Under the pieces are notes generated by a model. The model was not told the origin of the DNA, did no database searches, and worked only from the letters and a program-made list of their open reading frames with translations. A stretch of DNA of 64,000 bases. Source: JBBQVK01 sp038211735 (GTDB lineage Bacteria; Patescibacteriota; Gracilibacteria; Absconditabacterales; Absconditicoccaceae). A program made the translations under genes and the position numbers. Below are positions 10,953-20,753 of this stretch, piece by piece; positions within the stretch are counted from its first letter, which is position 1; every line of letters begins with the position of its first letter. The stretch is taken from the NCBI GenBank assembly GCA_038211735.1, contig JBBQVK010000001.1, forward strand, positions 310,001 to 374,000, given 5' to 3'.

Positions 10953-11186
10953 ATGGCAATAGTAACGGCAAGAATTGACGACAAGAAGAAAAAGCAAGCG
11001 ATGGAGCTTGCAGATAGGTTTGGTGTACCTTTAAGTACTCTTATCAACATACGAATTAGCGACTTTCTACGCACAAAAAGAATTGATGTAGGATTAGATA
11101 ATGAGTGATTTGTTGATCTGGAAGTAAACGAACCTATGCAAGAAGTTTTAAATCAAATGAAAAAAAGTTCATGAAAGAACGGCTAA
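10953..11186 (+). CDS. RelB/DinJ-like antitoxin
   Basis: A 77-residue protein starting MAIVTARIDDKKKKQAMELA, the classic N-terminal ribbon-helix-helix of RelB/DinJ antitoxins (strand with alternating residues, then helix GVPLSTLINIRI). It should neutralise the downstream toxin and repress the operon. Two of its glycines are TGA, so it is missed by a standard-code search. Its 3' end overlaps the toxin start by 16 bases, typical of translational coupling. The promoter and operator lie immediately upstream. Confidence 0.85.
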
Positions 11187-11404
11187 AAGTTTATCACAAA
11201 CTTTCGCCATGATATAAAAAATTAATTATTCAAGCTATGGAACAAATTTTAAGAGGGAATCTCATTTGACTAGATATAAAAGATATAGGATCGTGAAAAT
11301 ATAGATGTAGAATTTGAAAGTATAGAATCGTTTACAAAACCCAGCCCAATGGGCAATATCAAATAGAGAAACTGTGAACAAGATGAGATATCTATAACAA
11401 ATAA
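11171..11404 (+). CDS. RelE-like toxin (putative ribosome-dependent mRNA endonuclease)
   Basis: A 77-residue protein with the RelE core: a basic helix KKLIIQAMEQ, the strand pair YRCRIGKYRIVYK, and a C-terminal RGDIYNK like the RxGHRxDVY end of RelE/ParE toxins. Six of nine glycines are TGA, so it would be truncated at codon 14 under the standard code. It overlaps the antitoxin gene and ends at TAA one base short of the convergent leuS stop. RelE versus ParE activity cannot be decided by eye. Confidence 0.82.
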
Positions 11405-11405
11405 C

Positions 11406-14400
11406 TTACCCCACGACTATATTCAAAATCTTATCCTGGACATAGATGATTTTTTTGATTGTCTGTCCTGCTAGATGTTTACTAAGTTGTTCATCCAAAT
11501 GCACAAGTTTGATCACATTCGCTTCATCTAGTCATGGGTGAATTTCTACATTTCCTCTCATCTTTCCATTTATTTGGATTGGAAGAGAAATATTTCATTG
11601 AAGGATTTTTGCGCGATCTTCTACAGGCCAAGCATGATAATGTACTTCATCTGTGTGTCATAGTTTTTTTCGTAATCGCATACTCAGCATTGGCGCAAAC
11701 GGAGCAATTAATAATGCAAGATTTGATAGCTGATCTTTGGTAACCGCTTTGTTATCATACATCGCATTTGTAAGTATCATCAATTTACTAACTGCAGTAT
11801 TGAACTTTATCTCTTCTAGATCTTGTGTGATATCACGGATAGTTTGATGCGTCTTAGACTCTACTTCTTCATTGAATATACCAAACCACTCTATCTCTGT
11901 TAGTCTCTCAATCCTCTCCAAAAACTTTTTCACTCCTTGCAAAGCGTTATCAATCCAAGGTTTATCAGCTTCTACAGGACCCATAAACATTAAGTACACT
12001 CTTAATGCATCTGATCAATACAAATCTATCATTTCCATAGGATCTACACCATTGTTATATCTCTTTCCCATTTTGCGTCCATCTTTCCCCAAGACCATCC
12101 CTTGATGAATAAGTTTCTCAAATGGTTCGGCGCTTGGTACGTATCCTTGATCGTATAAAAATTTATGTATGAAACGACTATACAAAAGATGTCATACCGT
12201 ATTTTCTTTCCCTCCAGAATAAAAATTAATAGGAAACATTTTCTCTGCCAACTCTTTCGAAATTAATGCATTATCATTGTGCGCATCAGGAAATCTTAAG
12301 AAATAGAATGAGCTACACATAAACGTATCGAGCGTGTCGCATTCGCGATGATATTTTACTCAATCTTTTTCATAAACAGCAAATGTAGGATGCTCTTCTA
12401 GTGGCGACTTCCCTTTCGGCTTATAATTTCCTACATCCAAAGGGAGCACTACAGGGAGCTCATTTTCTGGCACCAAACAAGGTATTTTCTTGTCTTCTGG
12501 GCATGGGTTATACTCGTTGTACTCGTTTATCATTGGCCGAGCAGTTTGCTTTATTCACAACAAATGCTGTAGGCAATAGATCGTCGTATCATTTTTGCTT
12601 ATTTTAAGAAACTCATCAGCGCTCATTCGTACCGTGTCATGAATTAGTTTTTCCTCTGATGATATCTCTTTTTGAGAGTTTCTATCCACTTCAACATACA
12701 GGCATTGTCCAATACTATATTGATTTCTCTTTTTCGTTGGATGTCGGAATTTACAATGATACTCTAGAATATGTTTTTTAATTTCAATAGACTCAATTCA
12801 CGCCTCTTCTTTTAATTCACGTCTACATGCATCTTCCACGCTCTCGCCCTCTTCAATTCATCCAAAGAACCCACTAATATCTCCATCATGCTTTCGCTTG
12901 ATAAATAAGTACTCATCTGAATCTTCATCTTTGACGATAATCTGGACAATATTTCTTGTCAAAGTTTCGAGTCCTGGTCTATACTTTCTCGCTTCATCTT
13001 GATACTCGTACAACGGAACCGTGGTCGTAGGTTCTTTGTAGTACACAGGGATTGGGCTTCCTCGATAGCGTTGACGGCTGACTGATCGATCACGAAGTTT
13101 GTAGGTTATTTTGGATCTTCATTTACCAAGACTCTCAAGCGTTTTGATAATACTTACTTTCCCATCACTAGTATCTAGTCCATCAAGTTCTCATGAATTA
13201 ATTAATGTCCCGTCTTCTGTATGAGGTTTTCATCATAAGAGGAATGATTCATATGCAAATTTGTGAGCAGGTCGAGTGAGTGATTCAAGGACATTTTCTT
13301 TTGGAAGTCGCTGAAGATTGTGTTTCCCCTCATCTGCTTCTGACTTGATTTTATTTTCTGACGTAAGTTTTGCGTGGAAAAATCAACCAATCGATACTTG
13401 GTTCTTCTGTTTTGTGTGTCTAAATCAAACAACATGAGCAGTACCTCCGTGAATAGGATTTAATATCTCAAAATCAGTATACCCACTCTCTTCTATTATC
13501 TCTCTACCCAATGTTTCAATTTCTGTTTCTCCTTGTTCTATTCCTCATCCTATAAAATGAATATCTCCTGAGTTAGATTCTTTCATAACCAATATCTCTC
13601 CCTTATCATTTTCTAGTATTGCATCAACGACTCTCCTATTAAGTATTTCAACATTTTCTCTCAGGGCTCATTCTCACTCTAATATAAACTTTTTCGCAAT
13701 AACTGGTATAATTTCAATACCAAACTTTTTCGCAAATTCAAAATCTCTTTCGTCATGTGCAGGTACCATCATCACCGCACCACTTCCATAATCAGCCACA
13801 ACATAGTCTGCAAATCGGATAGGAATATCTTTTCAAGTTAACGGATGCTTTGTATACAGACCGCTAAAGACTCACGTCTTTTCTTTCAACTCCTGCTGTC
13901 TTTGTACAGGCGTTTTTGCGAACGTTGCTTGTCTATATCCGTCTAGTTCTTTCTTGTATTCCCCTTCTAGAAGGGAATCTACAAACGTATTTTCTGGAGC
14001 TAAAACGACTGCTGTTACTCAATAGATCGTATCTGGGCGTGTAGTAAATACCGTTATCTTAGGGGTGTTGGCTCAAGCGACTTGGAAATCTATCTCTGCT
14101 CCTTCAGAACGACCGATCCAATTTCTCTGGGCTATTTTGGTTTCTTCTGGTCGATCAATGGTATCAAGATCTTGAATAAGTCTATCTGCATATGCAGTGA
14201 TTTTTATAAATCGCTGAGGCATTTTTTTCTGAACGATTTCAGTTTTACATCTTTCACATCTACCATCTTCTACTTGATCGTTTGCCAGAACGGTTTGGTC
14301 GAGCGGACATCGATTAACTCGTAAATTTGCGCGATACACCAGTCACGCTTGATAGAGTTTAGAAAAAATTCGCTGTGTCCATTTATAGTAATCTGGCTTT

Positions 14401-14798
14401 GAAGTGTCTATGACGCGTTCTCGATCAAAACTTAGATTAAGGGCCTTTACTTGGTCAATAAACTTTGCTTCGTTTATTTCTGTAACTTCATAAGCAGGTT
14501 TCCCTAACTCCATAGCATAGTTTTCTGTGGGAAGGCCAAAAGCATCGAATCCAAAAGGATTTAAAACGACATATCCCTGCATACGTTTATATCTAGCTAC
14601 TATATCATTGATCGTAAAAATTGAGGCGTGTCCACAATGAAGTCCTACTCCTGATGGATAAGGAAACATCGTCAACGTATAGAAAATCTTCTCAGCAGGA
14701 GTTGCTTCTAAGTCTGGTGAGTAGTTGGTTGTGTCTAATAGTCACATTTTTCCAAGCATCGCGTCGCAATTGCGGTAAAGTCCCTCTTCTATAACCAT
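11406..14798 (-). CDS. leuS: Leucyl-tRNA synthetase with two inserted Nudix domains
   Basis: Charges tRNA-Leu. The 1130-residue frame was read without a TAA/TAG from 14798 to 11406. The HIGH motif is LHCGH (about residue 54), the editing domain has TTRPDTIYGV and VPAHDERDFEF, the catalytic core has DRSVSRQRYRGSPIPV, and the C-terminal domain has LPIQINGKMRGNVE. KMSKS appears as KMGKR (about 910). Two full Nudix boxes are embedded: GGIEQGETEIETLGREIIEE (about 418), inserted right after the editing HDERD motif, and GGIEEGESVEDACRRELKEE (about 647), inserted where the zinc-binding region normally follows the core. These account for about 250 residues over the normal 850. ATG at 14759 or 14747 are alternative starts. 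Confidence 0.93.
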
Positions 14799-14825
14799 CC
14801 TACCCCAAATAGCAAATTGAATAAC

Positions 14826-14861
14826 AAAAAAAGCCTGTCGATAATATACCGAACAGGCTTT
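14826..14861 (-). terminator. Terminator hairpin upstream of leuS
   Basis: On the minus strand AAAGCCTGT pairs with ACAGGCTTT around a 14-base loop, followed by a run of seven T. Confidence 0.85.
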
Positions 14862-15035
14862 CCTCTCGCTGATATCTCACCCCATAAGACATGCGAGAGG
14901 CAATCAAAACGAAAAACCAACCTTCTCTTAAATAGGTAAATGAACGCGGGAGCATGCATCTACCAAAAAACCAATCTTTAGAGAATCTAGAACTTGTCTA
15001 GAATCTCTTTTATTCTTGTTTAATGATAAAACCAT
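14826..15035 (-). promoter_or_regulatory. Structured leader and probable attenuator of leuS
   Basis: In transcript order: a possible 35-codon leader ORF (15035 to 14928, start MVLSLNKNK, six Leu); a hairpin pairing AGAGATTCTAGA with TCTAGATTCTCT (14980-15008, one mismatch); a hairpin GGTAGAT/ATTTACC inside the leader ORF; a perfect 8-bp stem CCTCTCGC/GCGAGAGG (14862-14900); and a terminator (14826-14861). Only 28 bases separate the terminator from the leuS ATG at 14798, too little for a promoter, so leuS is probably transcribed through it. No T-box consensus found; a separate structured RNA ending at this terminator is the alternative. Confidence 0.5.
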
Positions 15036-15064
15036 AATCTAAATTTATAAAAATGCAAGTAAGT

Positions 15065-15532
15065 TTATTTCTTACTCAACAACCATGCAAGCCCTAGCGC
15101 ATCCGACGTATCATGTCGTTTTGGCGTCTCTTCTAGTTGATAGAGCTTATCAACCATGCGTTGCATTGCTTCTTTCGATGCTTGTCCATTGCCGGTTATA
15201 TATTTTTTGAGTTCTTGTGGCGTCCGCTCATGAATGGGAATAGTATGTTTACGGAAAAGCATCGCTAAAGCGCCTCTGATTCCATAGACAAACTCAGCAT
15301 TGGACTGGTTGGAATGAGTGAAGTAGAGTTTTTCAATGGCGACTCCTCTGATTGGATGTTTCTTTACCATCTTATCAAAAAATTCATAGATCTCGTGCAT
15401 CCTAGCAAACTGATCCATTCTTGTGGGCGATTTTACATCTAAGATCAAAGCTCAGGCATCGACAATTGTGCGATCTGCATTGATCAATGCATAGCCAAGT
15501 TTCCTAATACCAGGATCGATTCACAAGAACAT
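15065..15532 (-). CDS. ruvC: Crossover junction endodeoxyribonuclease RuvC
   Basis: Resolves Holliday junctions as a dimer. The product (155 residues) has the RNase H-like start MFLGIDPGIRKLGYALI with the first catalytic Asp at 6; its Gly4 is TGA. VAIEKLYF carries the second acidic residue, and the C-terminal RHDTSDALGLAWL supplies the last ones. No ruvA or ruvB is next to it. It ends at TAA upstream of the leuS leader. Confidence 0.95.
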
Positions 15533-15583
15533 GTATAAGTTCAACATAAAATCAGAAAAAAAATCATGCGCTAGTCCATGCGT

Positions 15584-15862
15584 TTATTTTTTCTTATCAT
15601 TATCATCGTCATCTGTCATATCTTTTATATCTCCATCCAACAGAAAGACCAAGAAGATACCGATTCAGATTGAAGCAATATTTGAGGCAAGTCGATTATC
15701 CTTCATAAAGTAGTGGTCAATCAAATTCCAAGATCCTCTTCGGATAAAGACCGCTCAAAGCACTAATACCATGTTACGAACAAAGATGTCATTCCAACGA
15801 ATTGAAAGTCCTCTAAGTTTTTTTCTCCATCGTTTCTTTTTGGTAATTTTATACAGCTTCAT
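15584..15862 (-). CDS. Small membrane protein of unknown function
   Basis: A 92-residue protein: a very basic N-terminus (KITKKKRWRKKLRG), two hydrophobic segments (around residues 30-50 and 64-78) and an acidic-then-basic tail (TDDDDNDKKK). Two TGA codons are read as Gly inside hydrophobic segments. It sits 51 bases upstream of ruvC on the same strand. No family recognised. Confidence 0.6.
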
Positions 15863-15883
15863 GATATAATAAAAAATAAAATA

Positions 15884-16822
15884 CTAAAACAATCAAACTG
15901 GACCATCTACAGGTTCCATAAACTTTTTCAATCCTTGAGATTTAAATACTTTTTTATGTTCTTTTTCTATTCGATCAGTATCTCATGCAACTATTTTTCT
16001 AACTTTGATAATCTCGTCTGCCCATTTCTCTGGATCTGGCGTTTCGATATACATTGCTCTCTCATTTTTGGCAGCTCGTGTAATGACCTTTGCTAATGCT
16101 GGCCAGCCTATAAAGCCATGTCAGAGGCTTGCATGACGATCACGTTTTGCTCCCAAAGGCACTTTGGCATCGTTGAGGTGGATTGCATACAACTTATCTA
16201 TTCATACTTTTTTATCAAACTCTTTTACGAACTCATCTCGCTTATTTACATCAATCCCTCATCACTGACAATGCGCTGTATCATAACAAAATTTCACGGG
16301 AAGATCTTTCAGATACGTATTCCGAAAATATGCTACTTCATCTAGATTACTACCAATCTCACTGCCTTGTCCTGCAGTATTTTCAAACAGAAATTGCACA
16401 TCATCATATCCTTTATCTTTTACTTGCGTAAGAATTTTTTCAATATTTATTACCATGTTTTTCATAGCTTCATCTATCGAAGTTCTGCCTAAACTCTTGC
16501 CGATATGCACATTTACCCCGTCGTACCCATGGATATGAGCCAACATAAAGTCATGGACGATAGAATCAACCTCATAACGTATCTCACTCGCCGGCTTAGA
16601 AAGATTAGCTAAATAGTTGCTATGGATAATACCTCCCACCTGCCCAAACTTTTTTCTCAATACCATCCCCTCATCTAACTGTTCTTTCGTATAATGCGGA
16701 ATTTGCCATCCTCTCGGAGATTTAGCAAAAACCTGAAGTGTATTCCCTCCAACCTCAGCAGATCTTTCGAACGCAAGTTGTGGTCACTTCGCAATGCTCG
16801 TGTGTGTTCAGACTCTTAGCAT
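15884..16822 (-). CDS. nfo: Endonuclease IV (AP endonuclease)
   Basis: Cleaves DNA at abasic sites in base-excision repair. A 312-residue TIM-barrel protein starting MLRVGTHTSIAKGPQLAF, with the zinc-binding HSNYLANL, LFENTAGQGSEIG and FCYDTAHC segments, and AIHLNDAKVPLGAKRDRHA near the end. At least six TGA codons are read as Gly, including one in the signature after DTAHCQ. Stop is TAG. Next to ruvC, so a small repair neighbourhood. Confidence 0.93.
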
Positions 16823-16898
16823 TATCGATGAAAAATAAATCTACAAAAGACTATATCTATTCCAGAGAACAAAAAAAGTCTTTTCATAGATAGACGAA

Positions 16899-18809
16899 CT
16901 AAGTAAAAATATTCCCAAATACGCAAAGGCCTTGTTGTCATACAACAAGGCCTTCATTCTCAGTAATCTTTTGCCGACTGAAGTCAGCGGCAAACAATTC
17001 TTTCTTCTCTTCTTCGGTAAGCAATTGAAGTTGATATTTTAACGTCTTCTTGTTCTGCTGTGAGCGCCAAAGTTTATAGAATTGTCCTTTCTTCTCTAGT
17101 AAATCAAGCGGAGTCCCGTCTTCGATAATCTTCCCATCATCAAAGACAATAACACGATCTAACTCCATCACTGTAGATAATCTATGAGCAATGACAATCA
17201 TCGTCCTCCCCTGATCTTGAAGGAGTTGTTCTAGCGCGAGTTGGATTTTCTTTTCAGAATCTCCATCCATTGCGCTAGTAGCTTCATCCAAAATTAATAT
17301 CGGCGTTTTCTCAAGTAATGCACGCGCAATTGCAACTCTTTGCTTTTGCCCGCCACTCAACATTACACCACGTTCACCAACAATAGTATCGTAACCGTTT
17401 TCTAGGTCGTTGCTAATAAAGTCGTGAGCATAGGCTAGTTTAGCTGCATTCTCAATATCTACAATACCTACCGTACCATTGTCATTTTGTATAATCTCCC
17501 TGACAGATCTATGAAATAAGACCGGCTCTTGAGAGATCATACTGACTTTTCTTCTCAGATCAGTTTGTGTAATTGTATCGATTTTTTGTCCGTCGATTAG
17601 GATGGTTCCAGAAATGATATCATACAATCTTGGGATAAGACTTACAAAAGAAGTTTTCCCTGATCCCGAATGACCCACAAGCCCTAATTTCTGTCCGGAA
17701 GGAATATGTAATGAGAAGTTTTCAAAGACCTTCTTTTCAGTGCCAGGATAGTGAAATGATACAGAGTCAAAAATAATCTCTCCTTTATTTATTTCACATA
17801 TTGCAGCTGATTGTGGATCTTTAATATCAGGTTCACTCTCAATATACGTCATCATTTCAACCATTTCCGAATAGTTACTCATTGAGTTTTTTATTGCACT
17901 ACCCAAAGAGAACATATACATTCGTATTTGATTTGAATATGTGAACAGTAAGACAACGCTTCCTGCAGTAATTGTGCCTTTATTCCAACCGAACAATGCA
18001 AAAGTCAAAATAACTATCAGTACCGTATCATTGAAGAATGACATTATGTTGTCTCGGAGATTACCAAGTTCCCATGATTTCATTCTAGCTAAGAAACGTT
18101 GATGATTTTCATGATTGAATTTCCCTTGCTCATATTTTTCACTAGCAAAGAGTTTAATTGCCAAGATATTAGTGTAGATATCTGCTACAATACCTGTCAT
18201 CTTAGAGTTTATTTTGCTAGCGCGTACATCGAATTGGAACTTATAGCGAGAATAGAACGTGGTAAATGAAAGGTATACAACTGCATAACCAATAAACATC
18301 CAAGCGAACAATGGCGCTACAAAAAGCAACATCACAATCACACCAGTAAATCGCCATACAGTAGGCCAGATATTGAACACAAACTCGTCAAAAAGTCTCT
18401 CATAAGACCTCGTGAATCTGCTTTCTTTATTGGTTATCGCGCCAGCAAACCTCTTGTTAAAGAAATCCATCGACTTCTCAAACATAATGCTTCTGATTTT
18501 ATTTTCAGTATTTTCCAATGTCTTTGCTTCAACATATGAAAATGTTCCCCGCATAATTGACCATGAGACTGTAGAAAGATATCTACAAAGCACGTATCCA
18601 ATCCAGAGGACTCCGAACACTTCCCACAATGATTGCCATCCCATACCAGGTTTGGCGATACTAAATTTGTCGATAGTATGCCCCACTATGTAAGGAGCTA
18701 ATACGTCTGCTAGTACAGCAGAAATTAGTAGTAAGAAAAGGATAAGTCTGACCTCCCCCTTGAGCAGCTTCTTCTGCTCCCAGATGAATTTGTAGATTTT
18801 AATGAACAT
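16899..18809 (-). CDS. ABC exporter, fused membrane and ATPase domains, no internal TGA
   Basis: Six-helix membrane domain (about residues 20-310) followed by a nucleotide-binding domain with Walker A GHSGSGKTS (about 380), signature LSGGQKQR (about 483), Walker B LILDEATSAMD and an H-loop AHRLST. It is the third of three tandem half-transporters and could pair with either neighbour or itself; substrate unknown. Its 623 residues contain about 40 glycines and no TGA, unlike its two neighbours. The first TGA (16938-16940) lies at the tip of a 13-bp hairpin. Read as Gly it adds 14 residues to TAG at 16899. Import from a standard-code donor is possible. Confidence 0.9.
16926..16954 (-). terminator. 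Hairpin around the TGA of the third ABC gene
   Basis: AAGGCCTTGTTGT pairs perfectly with its complement over 13 bases with a 3-base loop. The in-frame TGA straddles the loop. There is no T run, so termination strength is uncertain. Confidence 0.5.
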
Positions 18810-18840
18810 AGTCGTTGATTTTTATTGTTTTTAGATTTTT

Positions 18841-18879
18841 GTTATACTATATAATACGCAAGAAGTCAAGATGTGTGAC
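18841..18879 (-). promoter_or_regulatory. Promoter of third ABC gene with shared 28-bp element
   Basis: On the minus strand TTGACT (18864-18869) and TATAAC (18841-18846) are 17 bases apart. The stretch 18852-18879 is one of three copies of a 28-bp element (plus-strand consensus TAATACG, 4 bases, W-AGTSAA, then TGTGAC) found before each ABC gene. Confidence 0.7.
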
Positions 18880-18911
18880 AAAGAAAGTCCCGTATTTTGG
18901 GACTTTCTTTG
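18879..18911. terminator. Bidirectional terminator after the second ABC gene
   Basis: A perfect 13-bp stem (CAAAGAAAGTCCC and complement) with a 7-base loop, just downstream of the TAG at 18933 and directly upstream of the third ABC promoter. A near copy lies at 22568-22592. Confidence 0.75.
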
Positions 18912-18932
18912 CGACCTCAGGATTCGTTCTGT

Positions 18933-20678
18933 CTAGTGGGCCATCTGCTTATACATAGCCGCATATCTACCGTTTAATGCGAGGAGTTCTGCAGGCGATC
19001 ATCTCTCAACAAGCTTCCCATCATCTAAGACATACACTTCATCGAACTGGTCCACAAGGTGCAACTTATGAATAGAACAAATAAGGCACTTCTCAGGGTA
19101 GTATTTGAATAAACGTTGATAGATCTTCATTTCGTTTACTCCATCTACCGAGCTAGTAGGCTCATCTAGCAATAAGATACTGCTTTGTTCTGCCATCAGT
19201 AATCCGCGCGCCAAGGCAATTCTTTGTTTTTGTCCTCACGATAAATTCACTCCTTTCTCTTTGAGATCAGTATCAAGTTTGTTTGGTAGTGCACTAACTA
19301 CATCGTCTGCACATGCGACTTTCAATACTTCCCGCAATTTCTCTTCTGAGATATCTAATCACATAGTTAAATTATTTTTGATTGTTTGGTCGAAGATTTC
19401 TGGTTCTTGTGGGATGAGGGAAGTAATACTTGCCAATGGATGTAATGTATCGAATCTTTTAGCATCGATAGAAAGCATTACACTATCTACATCAAATAAC
19501 CCTCTAAGGAGCGAAAGTAACGTACTCTTTCCACTTCCACTTTCCCCTACCAACGCGATTCTTTTACCTGGAGCTAGCAAGATTCTAATATCTTCAAGTG
19601 TATGCTGTTTGTGCTTCATATCTTCATACTTGAAGTGTAGCTTATCTACTTCAATATTCCTTCGATGTTCAATATCTCCTGTTGAAACCTTGATTATTGA
19701 GTCATATGCCTCCTCGATATTTGCTACTGCCTCCATATCTGCTTTGTAAACAACAATTCCGCTGTATTGCCAAGTAAAGTTTATTAACGCGTCATTCATT
19801 TTCATTGCATATTGATATAACATCGTGAATGTGCCTATTAAGATCGTTCATGTCAGTGTAAATTGTTCATAAGTATATAATCATATGATGACAACGGTTA
19901 TTATTGCCAACAATGAGTCCATAATGAATCGTTTCCATTCATTACTAACAGTGTACTTCCACAAGAAAGGGAATATTCCTTTTATCTTATCTTTTACAGC
20001 TATTAGCGCTCTTGATTCAAATCTAAGCGTAATTACTGTCTTAATATTTGAGAGCAAGTCAAATAAGGTACTCATAACTATATGTTCTTTTTTGTTTTGA
20101 ATTTTTATCAGTGGTACAAGATACTTATCGAATTTCCGCACAATAAAAAACATTATGCCGCCAAATACTACTAGTATTACTGCTGCTTTTCGCCAAAGTA
20201 ATGCGATAGAAATTAACGATCCTACCGAATAAACAACGGTGTTAAGATACATATGATTATTGCCAGAAAATTCTTTGATTGCGTACATTCCCTTATTTAT
20301 CTTATCTATAGTTTCTCCAGAATGATGATCATTATGCCATTGCATAGGTAGTGATGTAACTTTGCGGAACATATCAGTTGCAAATTCCTGTCCAACATCA
20401 AATCTGATTTTCTCTTCCCATACACGAGAACGTCGAAGAAATATCCCTCCGACTATCGTTATTCACACTCAAGCGAGCAAATACATCTCTATCTCTCCCC
20501 GCCCAGCAAATCATTTTAGTTGAATCGTGTTTATAATCTTTCCGAAAATCCACGGCTGTAATAGTCGTACCAGTTTTGAAAGAGTACTGAAAAACAACAT
20601 TCGGAAAAGTAATTTTTTCGAAGGAGCATACTTCCGCATGCGGCGAAATAGGAAAATATAGGGGTTTTGCTTAAACAT
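18933..20678 (-). CDS. ABC exporter, fused membrane and ATPase domains (second of three)
   Basis: A 581-residue half-transporter. The membrane domain includes SLPMQWHNDHHSGETIDKIN, the intracellular loop typical of exporters. The ATPase has Walker A GESGSGKST (about 384), signature LSGGQKQRIALARG (about 481) with its first Gly as TGA, and Walker B ILLLDEPTSSVD. The H-loop region reads SIHKLH. Many TGA codons. Stop is TAG. Together with the gene upstream (20754-22511) it could form a heterodimer (inferred from tandem order). Confidence 0.9.
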
Positions 20679-20706
20679 TGGTTTACTATAAGGATAACTT
20701 ACTTTA

Positions 20707-20734
20707 TAATACGAACATAGTCAAACCATGTGAC
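20707..20734 (-). promoter_or_regulatory. 28-bp promoter element before second ABC gene
   Basis: Second copy of the element, containing TTGACT on the minus strand as a likely -35. It begins 29 bases upstream of the ATG at 20678. The -10 is weak here (TAAGTT at the expected spacing). Confidence 0.6.
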
Positions 20735-20753
20735 AAAAAAAGTCATATGTGAA

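Noticed and set aside
13202..13435. 77-codon minus-strand frame inside leuS
   Set aside because: It is in a different phase from the leuS frame, which runs uninterrupted through the region with TGA as Gly.
11406..14798. Two free-standing Nudix genes between pieces of leuS
   Set aside because: No stop codons or starts with spacing separate them; LeuRS motifs continue in the same phase on both sides of each insertion.
14826..15035. T-box riboswitch, RNase P RNA, SRP RNA or tmRNA upstream of leuS
   Set aside because: The T-box 14-base consensus, the SRP tetraloop region and the tmRNA or RNase P core sequences were not found; only hairpins and a terminator are visible.
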